Source: Bacteroidota bacterium (GTDB lineage: Bacteria > Bacteroidota > Ignavibacteria > Ignavibacteriales > Melioribacteraceae). From it: 64,000 nt of DNA. Shown one piece after another: positions 1-8,449 of this stretch. Every line of letters begins with the position of its first letter. The stretch's first letter is position 1. The position numbers and the translations under genes are program-made. The notes beneath the pieces are model-generated. The model saw only the letters and a list, made by a program, of their open reading frames with translations, searched no databases and was not told the origin of the DNA. The stretch covers positions 248,001 to 312,000 of the forward strand of contig JAHJUE010000010.1 in the NCBI GenBank assembly GCA_018829205.1. The letters are read 5' to 3'.

Positions 1-240
1 CGATCTTTCATACTCCGATCTTTTTTCGGTACATAACGCTCGCAGGTTATATCCTTCCGCTACTCTGGGATTTGCGGATATATATTTATTTAACAGATCA
101 ATAGCTTCACCGTATCGACCGGCATTCATATGGGAGATAGCTTCTCTTTTAAGACCTTCTTCCAAAGCAGGCTGCGCTGACAATTTTGGAGCAAAAACTA
201 AAAAAAACAGCAGCGGTAATATTTTAAAGTTTCTACTCAT
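1..240 (-). CDS. Secreted TPR-type protein, 3' part outside window
   Basis: An open frame runs leftward from ATG at 238-240 to the window edge without a stop, so only about 80 N-terminal residues are visible. The first 20 or so residues form a signal peptide (basic MSRNFK, a hydrophobic stretch, then LSAQ). The following residues read as a TPR-like helical pair (AISHMNAGRYGEAIDLLNKYISANP, with the usual alternation of small and aromatic residues). It is probably a periplasmic or outer-membrane-associated TPR protein. The rest of the protein, and so any other domain, cannot be seen. The SGNH hydrolase gene at 394-1890 lies upstream on the same strand, separated by 153 bp. Confidence 0.6.
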   Translation of the reverse strand, partial: MSRNFKILPLLFFLVFAPKLSAQPALEEGLKREAISHMNAGRYGEAIDLLNKYISANPRVAEGYNLRALCTEKRSEYERS

Positions 241-393
241 TTGATTTTTCACTATTACCAGAATCTAATTACGTTTTATAATATTGGAAATTTATAATGC
301 TGCTTACCTATTAATTAAAATGATATCCAGATTTTAGATATTTCGGCAGCTATTTGTTCCAATATTTATTTGATTATTTCTTTTCCTTAATAA

Positions 394-1890
394 TTAATAT
401 TTTTCATATGCTTCCATAAGCGCATCGCTTAAAAGGTCGGCTACTTTTTTTGCGCCCTGGTCATTAAAATGAATATAGTCTCTAAAGGCTAAAGGCGGAT
501 TTGAATTCACCCATGTCGGCATTGAATCTTTTCCTCCCATCGCTTCAAACAGGTTCCAGAAGGCAATGTCGGTTTCTTTTGCAATATTAATTTGTGTTTT
601 TAACAGTTTCAGTATTGAAGGATCTGTAACAAAATTACTCCCTCTTTTCATACTTTTATCATGAACGCTTAACATTAAAAAACTTGTATTGGGAAAAGCC
701 TCTTTCAGTTTATTAATAACATTAATCATTTCTCTTTCGTACCATGAATAGTTGCTTCTAACCGATCCGGCGGCATTTAATCCGAATTGAAGTATAATAA
801 GTTTATAATTCAGCAATGAATCGAATTGTTTAAGAACATCAACCGATAAATGTGAAAGGTCGACCCCGGTATTTCCTCTCAAAGGGAAATTATCTACGTA
901 AACTCCGTTTCCGTTTTCAAGAAGGGTTCCGTAAAAATAAGCCTGGTCCTTGTTCGGAATATCAATATGTAATTTTTTAGCGTCTCTGTTAGTCGTTAAT
1001 ACTAATTCTTGAATTTTTTCTCCTCTTTCAAGTCTCGCGCTTTTAGCAGGTTCGTTATCAAAAGAATAGTTTATAGAATAATTTTTTGCATTTGAGTATA
1101 ATAATCTGGCGGTATTGAAAGATCTTAAATAAGGATATCTTGTAGTTGTTTCATATTGAACCCATACATCATTTGCATCGGGCACAAAGTTTTCACCGCT
1201 TATACCCAGAGGAAGTCTATCAGGGTTAGTACCGTACAGCGAGCCTTCTTTCCAATTTTCCGAAAACGTATGTTTTGTTGTCTGGCGGAACTGAATATCT
1301 TGTGAAGTCATTGAAACAAATCCGACTCCGTTTCCACCGAATTTTTTCTGCAGATTTTCTCTTAAGTCCGCAGTCACTAAATCACCTTCAATTGCGGAAT
1401 CTCCGAAATGGGCGACTCTAATTTTTTCAGTTTTAGATTTTTTAACTGCTTCAAAAAAATGTTTCAGCTGGCCTAAATTTCCTACAATTTTTTCCTTGCT
1501 TGTTTTAGGTTTGGAATTAGCCGAGCTAAGATATAAGTCAATTTTTTCCGATTCTGTTTCCGCAAAATTTTGTGCCAGATCGCTTAATTTATTCAAAACA
1601 GAAAATTCAGCATAGTTATATTTTTTTAGACTATTATTTTCAAGAAGCGCTCCGTCATCAGAACTAGAGTCATCACTTTCATTGTTGAAATAATCTTCGG
1701 TATTTTTATATTCTTCATAATAATCATCTTCACTTTCGTCATACTGTTTCAGGTCCGAAATAATATCTACATGTCTAACCTGTACTCCTAATATATTTAT
1801 GTCGTGCGGCAGCAGAGAAGCAACTAATAAAATCGTTATAGTTAATCCCATAATAAACAGCGGCTGCTTTATCATATTTTTGGCGGGCAT
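394..1890 (-). CDS. Membrane-anchored SGNH/GDSL hydrolase with acidic linker
   Basis: This 498-residue protein is a probable serine esterase or acylhydrolase of the SGNH superfamily. An N-terminal hydrophobic segment (about residues 9-27) looks like a signal anchor. It is followed by a very acidic, low-complexity linker (about 50-82, rich in D, E, S and Y) and then the catalytic domain. SGNH blocks visible are HFGDS (Ser165), RGNTGVD (block II glycine), QFGLNAAG (block III Asn), and DYIHF near the end (Asp471, His474). The substrate cannot be told from sequence; relatives remove acetyl or other acyl groups from polysaccharides or peptidoglycan. It lies 33 bp downstream of a second SGNH gene on the same strand, so the two are probably co-transcribed. 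Confidence 0.75.
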   Translation of the reverse strand: MPAKNMIKQPLFIMGLTITILLVASLLPHDINILGVQVRHVDIISDLKQYDESEDDYYEEYKNTEDYFNNESDDSSSDDGALLENNSLKKYNYAEFSVLNKLSDLAQNFAETESEKIDLYLSSANSKPKTSKEKIVGNLGQLKHFFEAVKKSKTEKIRVAHFGDSAIEGDLVTADLRENLQKKFGGNGVGFVSMTSQDIQFRQTTKHTFSENWKEGSLYGTNPDRLPLGISGENFVPDANDVWVQYETTTRYPYLRSFNTARLLYSNAKNYSINYSFDNEPAKSARLERGEKIQELVLTTNRDAKKLHIDIPNKDQAYFYGTLLENGNGVYVDNFPLRGNTGVDLSHLSVDVLKQFDSLLNYKLIILQFGLNAAGSVRSNYSWYEREMINVINKLKEAFPNTSFLMLSVHDKSMKRGSNFVTDPSILKLLKTQINIAKETDIAFWNLFEAMGGKDSMPTWVNSNPPLAFRDYIHFNDQGAKKVADLLSDALMEAYEKY

Positions 1891-1923
1891 ACTTATCTCC
1901 TAAATTATACACAATAAAAATTT

Positions 1924-2658
1924 TTATAATCCCAGTTCAGTTAAAACTTCGTCGATTTTTCTTCCCCAAATTTTATAACCACGGGCATTTAAATGTACGC
2001 CGTCGTGAGTTAATTCATCTTTAAGAAAACCGCGGAATGACATATCTGCATTCAAATCTATATAAATAATATTATTCCTTTTAGCGTAACTTTTTAACAT
2101 TCTGTTTAACTTTTCAATTTCCTGATTTCTTTCTTTGTTAACATCTTCGGCTTTCAGTTTTGAATTTGTACGTACAAGATAATCCTTTCCCCAAATTTTC
2201 CCGGCATAGATAACCGATTGAAGAATAGGTTTTATCCCTTTTGATCGAAGTCCGCTTATAATTCTAACATAATTTTGATATATTTTTTCAACCGCAGTCC
2301 AATTATAGATATCATTTAATCCGCCTTGTACAATGCAGTATTTGGGTTCAAGGTTATACACATATTCCATTCTAGCAAGGAAACCCTCGGTTACATCGCT
2401 AGGGATACCGCGCGAAACAATATTTGGGCGTCCCAGTAACTCATTCCAGTTTACGCCGTCTGTGCGCGAATCGCCGAGCATTACGATATCCGCCGGTATT
2501 TTTTTATAAATTTCAAACAACTCTATTTTAAGAGGATAAACTGAGTTTTTCATATAAACAGCCGCCGAGTCATATTTCGGCAAACTCTGCTGATCTGAGG
2601 CGAATATATTTATATTTAAAAATATTATTAACAATACGAAATATTTGAAACCCGCCAT
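1924..2658 (-). CDS. Secreted SGNH/GDSL-type esterase
   Basis: This 244-residue protein has a signal peptide (about residues 1-20, ending NIFAS) and one complete SGNH hydrolase domain. Block I is MLGDSRTDG (Ser64), block II is SRGIPSD (Gly84), block III is QGGLNDIYN (Asn115) and block V is THDGVHLN (Asp219, His222). All four catalytic or oxyanion residues are present, so it should be active in the periplasm or outside the cell. The length is typical for GDSL family lipases and platelet-activating-factor acetylhydrolase-like esterases. It is the upstream gene of a two-gene unit with the larger SGNH hydrolase at 394-1890. Substrate unknown. Confidence 0.8.
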   Translation of the reverse strand: MAGFKYFVLLIIFLNINIFASDQQSLPKYDSAAVYMKNSVYPLKIELFEIYKKIPADIVMLGDSRTDGVNWNELLGRPNIVSRGIPSDVTEGFLARMEYVYNLEPKYCIVQGGLNDIYNWTAVEKIYQNYVRIISGLRSKGIKPILQSVIYAGKIWGKDYLVRTNSKLKAEDVNKERNQEIEKLNRMLKSYAKRNNIIYIDLNADMSFRGFLKDELTHDGVHLNARGYKIWGRKIDEVLTELGL

Positions 2659-2924
2659 TATTTAACCCTATTTGTTGAGTCATTATAAAAATAATTCTGA
2701 TTTTAATATATGATATAAACAAAAAATATACCAAGTCCTAATTAGCTAATAATCCATCTATTTTGAATTGATTTGCAAATAGGAGTGCTTTGAAATGATA
2801 CACTTTCATAAAACCGTTACATTTTTTCCGTAAAAATTAACGAAAACATTAGAACTGGTACTTTACGAATTTTATTTACTGTATAAAATAATGATCAAAA
2901 AAATAAAATAATGAATCAATTACA

Positions 2925-4676
2925 TTAATCGTCGGTTTCTTGTTCGTTTTTAGCTTCGTCACCGGCTTCTTTTTTAAGCAATGAAATTTTCGACTGAAGA
3001 TTTTTTTCAAGTGCAATTAGTTCAGAAATCTTAGCTGTATTTTTTTCTTTTTCAATTTCCACAGCCGCGGTTTCTTTTTTAATAGCCTGTAATTGAGTTT
3101 TAGCTTCGGAAATATTTTTATGAACAGTTTCAAGAATTTCGTCGTTTGATTTCATTTCTTCGAGTATGGTTTTCTTTTTATCCTCAAGAAGCGAAAAATT
3201 ATCCGAAGTTGATTTTAATATTAATTTAAACTCTCTTTCGAGCTCCATTTTTTTAACTTGGATGGATTCGGTTTCCGTTTTTAACTGGTGAAGAGCAATG
3301 CGTCTATCATTCTCTTTATCTTTAAGCGAAGCTATCAAATTATTCATTTCGTCCTGTTCATCTTTAAGTCCGGAAACAATCTGCTCAAAAGATGCTCTTT
3401 CTTTGTGAAGCACTTTTACAAGTCCGGCGTATTCGGCAATCTGCGTAGATTTTTCAAGCACCTGTTTTTCAATTTCACTAAGCTGTCTATCCTTATCAAG
3501 AATTATTTTTTTAAGAGAGCCCAGTTTTTGATTTGCAATATTTACTTCGCCCGTATAACGTTCCAAAGTGCCCGATAATATTTTTTCAAGTTCAAGCTGA
3601 CTTTCTTCTATTTCATATTTTCTTTTTTCAATTTCGTTTACCCTGACTCTTACAGCTTCAATTTCGCCTGTAAGTTTTTCTTCCTGATCTCTTTTATTCA
3701 GAATTTCCTGCTGAATTTCATTTTTTACTCTTTCAAACTTTTTAATTTCATCAAGCAGATCATCGCGTCGCGCGGTATAATTTCCATTTTCCTGAATAAG
3801 TTTTTCCAAATCAGACTTGGATGATTCGAGATTCTGCTTAACAGCAGCCAGTTCGCTTTGTTTGTTAATAATTTCACTTATGAAAGATTCTTTTTTATCC
3901 GAATACTCGCTGAAAAGTTTATCTTTTTCAGCAAGTTGATTTACAATTAGACTGAGGCTTTGGTCAAGGTTGCTTTTAATTTCCTCATTTAACGAAATTT
4001 GTTCGTTAAGTTTTCTAATAATTTCATTCTTCTTTTTTTCATCGGATTTAAACGATTCTATTTTTTCATTAAGTCTTTCTTCGTCGTCTCTTAAAGAAAG
4101 AATTTTAAATTCTATTTCTTTATTTTCTTTTAAATACGCTTCATTCTGTTTTTGCAATTCTTTATTTCTGGCTTCTATATCTTTTAATTTAACTTCGGCT
4201 TCCGATAATTGATCGAAACTTTCTTTATGTTCTTTTACCTTCAGTTCAAGTTCATCAAGACTTTCATTCAGCTGGTTAATTCTATTTTCTTTTTCCGAAA
4301 TTTCTTCTGACAGTTTTTCATTTTTAATTGTGTTTTCTATTTTTTTCTTTTCCGCTTTTTCAGTCTCTTCTTCCGTATAATGAATAGCGTTCTGAAGATT
4401 ATCTTTTATATCCTGCAGTTCGTTTATTTTGTCAGTCAGCTCTTTAAGCTCATTTTTTTTCTGCTCGCTTTCATTAAATATATCGCGGATGCTGTTTTCA
4501 ATCTGGCTTTGTTCATTTGCAATTTCGCTTAATTCTTTTTTAGCTAAGGCGAGTTTTTTTTCGAGTTCTTCAAAACTGCCTTGTTTTTCCAGCACAGTAT
4601 GAAGCTTATTTCTAAGATCGTCGTTCTCTTGAATTAACCTATCGGCTTCTTTTTTATTGCCGGATAATATACCCAT
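2925..4676 (-). CDS. Long coiled-coil protein, function unknown
   Basis: This 583-residue protein is almost entirely predicted coiled coil, dominated by E, K, L, I, N and Q. I found no proline, cysteine or tryptophan anywhere in it, which would allow one nearly uninterrupted alpha-helical rod. There is no Walker motif, membrane segment or signal peptide, so it is cytoplasmic and is not an SMC or Rad50 ATPase despite the superficial similarity. The first 20 residues (MGILSGNKKEADRL) may form a short head. It sits alone between the SGNH pair and the divergently transcribed MATE gene. A structural or scaffolding role is possible, but that is inference only. Confidence 0.7.
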   Translation of the reverse strand: MGILSGNKKEADRLIQENDDLRNKLHTVLEKQGSFEELEKKLALAKKELSEIANEQSQIENSIRDIFNESEQKKNELKELTDKINELQDIKDNLQNAIHYTEEETEKAEKKKIENTIKNEKLSEEISEKENRINQLNESLDELELKVKEHKESFDQLSEAEVKLKDIEARNKELQKQNEAYLKENKEIEFKILSLRDDEERLNEKIESFKSDEKKKNEIIRKLNEQISLNEEIKSNLDQSLSLIVNQLAEKDKLFSEYSDKKESFISEIINKQSELAAVKQNLESSKSDLEKLIQENGNYTARRDDLLDEIKKFERVKNEIQQEILNKRDQEEKLTGEIEAVRVRVNEIEKRKYEIEESQLELEKILSGTLERYTGEVNIANQKLGSLKKIILDKDRQLSEIEKQVLEKSTQIAEYAGLVKVLHKERASFEQIVSGLKDEQDEMNNLIASLKDKENDRRIALHQLKTETESIQVKKMELEREFKLILKSTSDNFSLLEDKKKTILEEMKSNDEILETVHKNISEAKTQLQAIKKETAAVEIEKEKNTAKISELIALEKNLQSKISLLKKEAGDEAKNEQETDD

Positions 4677-4818
4677 GAAATATTCTCCCGAATTTTCTTA
4701 AATAAGTAGAGTCCAATACTACTTAATTTGCTAAATTGCCGTAATCAATTTTTAATTTAATGAAATTTGTCCATAAATTACACAAATAAGAAGTTAATAA
4801 ATATAATGAATTTAGAAT

Positions 4819-6165
4819 TTGTCTGAAATGCCGTCATTTAAAAAACATATAAAAGAAACCGTAAAACTGGCAATACCTGTCTCAATCGGACAGCTAGGTC
4901 ACACGATGATGGGTTTTGTCGATAGTTTAATGGTCGGCAAACTTGGAGCCGCCCCTCTCGCAGCAGCCGCGTTAGTAAACGGATTATTCTTTTTAGTACT
5001 GGTTATAGGCATAGGTATGTCAATGGCTATAACCCCGCTTGTAGCAATCGCGAAAGGAAGCAGGAATAATGAAGAATGCGGCGTAGTTCTAAGGCAGGGA
5101 TTAATTGTTAACTTAAGCGCCGCGGTTGTTTTGTTAGGTTTTATATATTTCGGAAGCGATCTTATTATATATCTTAAGCAGCCTGCGGATGTAGAGATTT
5201 TAGCTATATCGTATTTACGGATACTCGGCTTTTCTGTAATTCCATTTATGCTTTTTCAAATTTACAGGCAATTTCTTGAAGGAATATCCGATGTAAATCC
5301 TCCGATGTATTTATCAATATCGGCAAACATTGTTAACGCATTTTTAAATTGGGTATTAATTTTCGGTAATTTAGGTTTTGAACCTATGGGGCTTGACGGA
5401 GCAGGATACGCAACTACAACTACACGCACAATTATGGCATTAGCGTTAATGTTTTATGTAATTAAGTCAGTTAAATACCGGGAATACGATACGTCTCTAA
5501 AGTTTAGAAGTATTAATAAAAAGATGATAAGAAAATTAATTGGGATAGGACTTCCTTCGGGATTACAATATTTTCTTGAAGTCGCAGCTTTTGCGTTCGG
5601 CGCAATAATGGTAGGGTGGATCGGAACAGTGCAATTGGCCGCTCATCAAATTGCAATAAATCTGGCTTCGGCAACATATATGGTAATTTTGGGAATATCG
5701 GCGGCGGGAACAATCAGGGTAGGCAACGCCGTTGGAGAAAGAGATATAAAAAATACAAGAGCTGCGGGTTTTTCGGCAATTCTTCTTGCGGCCTCAGTTA
5801 TGTTTGTGTTCGCAATTTTGTTCATTTTATTCAGGAACTATCTTCCTTTAATTTATATTAATGATATCGAAGTAATTAAACTTGCTTCATCATTATTAAT
5901 TGTGGCTTCACTTTTTCAAATTTTTGACGGAATACAAGCAACAGCATTCGGCATACTTAGGGGTTTAACCGACGTTACAATACCTTTAATTATTGTTTTT
6001 GCATCATACTGGCTTTTTGCGATTCCGCTCGGATATTATCTTGCATTTAATCTTAGTCTGGGCGCTGTCGGCGTATGGATCGGGTTTGCAGTAGGATTAT
6101 TAACCGTAGCGGTATTTCTAACACTTCGTTTTCATTTAAGAAGTAAAAAATCCGTAAGTTTCTAA
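4819..6165 (+). CDS. MATE family multidrug/Na+ efflux transporter
   Basis: This integral membrane protein of 448 residues has about 12 predicted transmembrane helices and belongs to the MATE (NorM/DinF) family, which exports cationic drugs or metabolites in exchange for Na+ or H+. Family features seen are the N-terminal amphipathic segment followed by AIPVSIGQLGHTMMGFVDSLMVG, the LAAAALVNG helix, and the matching second-half pattern IGLPSGLQYFLEVAAF with QLAAHQIAINLAS. Length is normal for the family. The frame opens with TTG at 4819; an ATG at 4828 would remove only three residues, and neither has a clear ribosome binding site. It is divergent from the coiled-coil gene. Substrate unknown. 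Confidence 0.88.
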   Translation: MSEMPSFKKHIKETVKLAIPVSIGQLGHTMMGFVDSLMVGKLGAAPLAAAALVNGLFFLVLVIGIGMSMAITPLVAIAKGSRNNEECGVVLRQGLIVNLSAAVVLLGFIYFGSDLIIYLKQPADVEILAISYLRILGFSVIPFMLFQIYRQFLEGISDVNPPMYLSISANIVNAFLNWVLIFGNLGFEPMGLDGAGYATTTTRTIMALALMFYVIKSVKYREYDTSLKFRSINKKMIRKLIGIGLPSGLQYFLEVAAFAFGAIMVGWIGTVQLAAHQIAINLASATYMVILGISAAGTIRVGNAVGERDIKNTRAAGFSAILLAASVMFVFAILFILFRNYLPLIYINDIEVIKLASSLLIVASLFQIFDGIQATAFGILRGLTDVTIPLIIVFASYWLFAIPLGYYLAFNLSLGAVGVWIGFAVGLLTVAVFLTLRFHLRSKKSVSF

Positions 6166-6243
6166 AAAAAAATCCTAATCTTGCTTTATATAAATTAAGA
6201 GAGAATTTTATTTATTGTCTCATTTTTTTATATAATTAAAATT

Positions 6244-6660
6244 TTATGTCGATTTGGTTTCATGATATAAAGTTTTTAACGAAATAAGATATACAGTTAA
6301 ACTAACGGCAATAATTAATAGTAATATTTTCACCCAATAAGTTTCTACCGCAAAAAATGCGGAATAACCAATAACAGTGTTAATCATAATTATCGCTATT
6401 ATCTTGGCGCGGAGAGGCATACCCTTATTCTCCAAATAATCTCTTATATATTTTCCTAAATATTTATTGTTAAGCAGCTGGTTATAAAATTTTTCAGAGC
6501 TTCGTGCAAAGCAAGCGGCGGCAATAATTAGAAATATTGTTGTCGGCATTACGGGCAAAAATATTCCTATTATTCCCAAACCGACGAAAATCCATCCGGC
6601 GGCAATAAAAATAATTCTAATAAATTTATTTGAAGAATACTTATCGAATTGTTCTGGCAT
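6244..6660 (-). CDS. YbaN/DUF454 family inner-membrane protein
   Basis: This 138-residue membrane protein matches the DUF454 (YbaN) pattern: an N-terminal helix IFIAAGWIFVGLGIIGIFLPVMPTT, then FLIIAAACFARSSEKFYNQLL, a conserved cytoplasmic segment (NKYLGKYIRDYLENKGMPLRAK) and two further helices. The FLPVMPTT and CFARSS motifs are the family hallmarks. The molecular role of the family is not established. It lies downstream of rmlA on the same strand, with a hairpin terminator between them (6664-6694), so it is probably transcribed separately. Confidence 0.8.
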   Translation of the reverse strand: MPEQFDKYSSNKFIRIIFIAAGWIFVGLGIIGIFLPVMPTTIFLIIAAACFARSSEKFYNQLLNNKYLGKYIRDYLENKGMPLRAKIIAIIMINTVIGYSAFFAVETYWVKILLLIIAVSLTVYLISLKTLYHETKST

Positions 6661-6663
6661 ACT

Positions 6664-6694
6664 TTAAAAATTAAGGCAGATAAAATATCTGCCT
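6664..6694 (-). terminator. Rho-independent terminator after rmlA
   Basis: A perfect 9-bp inverted repeat (AGGCAGATA at 6674-6682, TATCTGCCT at 6686-6694) with a 3-base loop is followed, on the minus strand, by a T-rich run. It lies 42 bp beyond the rmlA stop and just before the YbaN-like gene. Confidence 0.6.
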
Positions 6695-6735
6695 GTAAAA
6701 AAATGATTTCTTAAATAAGAATAATATTATTCCAA

Positions 6736-7596
6736 TTACATAAGGTTTTCAAGATATTCCCTGTACTGCGAATTCGGCAGGCTTTTAACCAGATTATTAA
6801 AAACTTCTTTTGTAATAAATTTTTTATAAAGCGCTATCTCTTCAATGCATGCGACTTTAAGTCCCTGTCTGTCTTCAATTACGCCGAAAAAGTTTGACGC
6901 CTGAAGAAGAGCTTCGGGAGTTCCCGTATCAAGCCAGGCAACTCCGCGTCCTATTTTTTCTACGCCAAGTTTTCCTTCCTGCAGGTAAATCTTATTAACA
7001 TCGGTTATTTCAAGTTCGCCTCTTGCCGATGGTTTTAAGTTTTTGGTAATTTCAATCACTCTGTTGTCGTAAACATATAAACCCGGCACGGCAAAATTGG
7101 ATTTAGGAATTTTAGGTTTTTCTTCAATTGAAATTGCTTTGCCTTCTTCATTAAATTCAACGATACCGTACCGGTTAGGATCTTTAACCTGGTAAGCGAA
7201 TATTGTTGCTCCGCCGTTTTTGCTTTTTTCAAGGGCGTTATATAAATAATCCAATTTTCCGTAAAAAATATTATCGCCGAGAATTAATGTAACGTTATCA
7301 CTTCCTATAAATTTCTCTCCGATTAAAAACGACTCGGCGATTCCGTTCGGGGCTTTCTGAACGGCGTACTCAATATTTATTCCAACCTGCGAACCGTCTT
7401 CAAAAAGTTTTTGATAAAGCGGTATGGTTTCATCGTTTGAAATAATTAAAATATCTTTAATCCCCGCCATCATTAATATTGAAAGCGGATAATAAATCAA
7501 AGGTTTGTCATAAATCATCGCGAGCTGTTTACTGTAAACTTTTGTAACGGGATATAATCTTGTACCCGCACCGCCGGCTAAAACTATTCCTTTCAT
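6736..7596 (-). CDS. rmlA: Glucose-1-phosphate thymidylyltransferase
   Basis: This 286-residue enzyme makes dTDP-glucose from glucose 1-phosphate and dTTP, the first step of dTDP-L-rhamnose and related sugar nucleotide synthesis for surface polysaccharides. The nucleotide-binding signature LAGGAGTRLYP (residues 6-16) is followed by SKQLAMIYDKPLIYYPL, the metal-binding Asp108 in LILGDNIFYG, GVVEF-like GIVEFNEEGKAISIEEKP, PGLYVYD, and WLDTGTPEALLQASNF near the C-terminus. This is the long form (about 290 residues) typical of RmlA/RfbA. No rmlB, rmlC or rmlD is present here, so the rest of the pathway must lie elsewhere. Its start is 15 bp downstream of the stop of the secreted protein gene at 7611-8384, so the two may be co-transcribed. 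Confidence 0.92.
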   Translation of the reverse strand: MKGIVLAGGAGTRLYPVTKVYSKQLAMIYDKPLIYYPLSILMMAGIKDILIISNDETIPLYQKLFEDGSQVGINIEYAVQKAPNGIAESFLIGEKFIGSDNVTLILGDNIFYGKLDYLYNALEKSKNGGATIFAYQVKDPNRYGIVEFNEEGKAISIEEKPKIPKSNFAVPGLYVYDNRVIEITKNLKPSARGELEITDVNKIYLQEGKLGVEKIGRGVAWLDTGTPEALLQASNFFGVIEDRQGLKVACIEEIALYKKFITKEVFNNLVKSLPNSQYREYLENLM

Positions 7597-7610
7597 TAAT
7601 TCCTCATAAG

Positions 7611-8384
7611 TTATTTAATTACTTTAATGAAACCTGATTTAATCAAAACTTCGTCACTGTTATAAACTGCAACTTTATAATTCCCGGGGGCTTTAAATCT
7701 ATACCTAAAAAACACATCGGGCCAAGAAGGAAGCATAGCATACTTTTTAGATTCAATATACTGTTCGTAATCAAAACTGTTTTCTTTCTGTTTCCAAATA
7801 TCAACGACAAGCTTATTTGAATTTAGCGGTGTTTTGCTTATTAAATAAACATGAACATTTCCGCCGTCTTTTGACATTGAAACATAAGATTTTTCATTAA
7901 TAATTCTTCCTGCAATTACTCTTTCACAAAAAACTAATCTGATTCTGTCGTAATAAATGCTGCTTAATTTTTTTGAAGTTGTACCGAAACTTTCTTCTAA
8001 TTTAAGCGTTAATCTTTCCGAACCAAGAGTGTCCTGATTGGAGTTTATAAAGTATGCCTTGTACCTGCCCAGTTCAACAAATTTAAACGCGTATGAAATC
8101 CATGTAGATCCGTATTTAAGTTTTACGGCTTTGCTGTCAAAAGGTTCGTATTTTCCGTTTACTTCCCTGTCAATAAATATGTAAGCATAAGATCCATCTA
8201 TTGTTTTTCCTTCATTATCAAAAAGAACTTCTAAAGTTTCACCCCACGGTTTTATTGTCCATTCAATCTGCGCGTCTATCGGTTTACCGTCGGTTGTATG
8301 GGTCTTGCAGAAATACAACTGCTGAGCTTTAATATTTAGAAATATAAAAAATGAAAACAGTATAATTAGTAAAACTTTTTTCAT
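7611..8384 (-). CDS. Secreted protein of unknown function
   Basis: I do not recognise this protein. I place the start at ATG 8382-8384 rather than at the longer frame's start (8417), because translation from there gives a textbook signal peptide (MKKVLLIILFSFFIFLNIKAQQ) and a GAGG ribosome binding site lies just upstream, though only 2 bases away. The mature part (about 235 residues) looks like beta-rich tandem domains: an N-terminal segment with KPWGETLEVLFDN, and a C-terminal one ending in a sandwich-like FRYRFKAPGNYKVAVYNSDEVLIKSGFIKV. No catalytic motif is apparent. It lies upstream of rmlA with 14 bp between them. Confidence 0.6.
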   Translation of the reverse strand: MKKVLLIILFSFFIFLNIKAQQLYFCKTHTTDGKPIDAQIEWTIKPWGETLEVLFDNEGKTIDGSYAYIFIDREVNGKYEPFDSKAVKLKYGSTWISYAFKFVELGRYKAYFINSNQDTLGSERLTLKLEESFGTTSKKLSSIYYDRIRLVFCERVIAGRIINEKSYVSMSKDGGNVHVYLISKTPLNSNKLVVDIWKQKENSFDYEQYIESKKYAMLPSWPDVFFRYRFKAPGNYKVAVYNSDEVLIKSGFIKVIK

Positions 8385-8449
8385 AACCTCGCAAAAAAAT
8401 TGAGAATAAAAAATCAATATAAAAAATGAATCTTAAACCTGTAGCATAA

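Noticed and set aside
3288-4212. Plus-strand frames antisense to the coiled-coil gene
   Set aside because: Phe-rich translations are typical of the reverse complement of Lys/Glu-rich coding sequence.
2925-4676. SMC or Rad50-like ATPase
   Set aside because: No Walker A or B motif, hinge or signature sequence; only coiled coil.
7611-8417. Longer start of the secreted protein at 8417
   Set aside because: The shorter start gives a clean signal peptide beginning MKKVLL.
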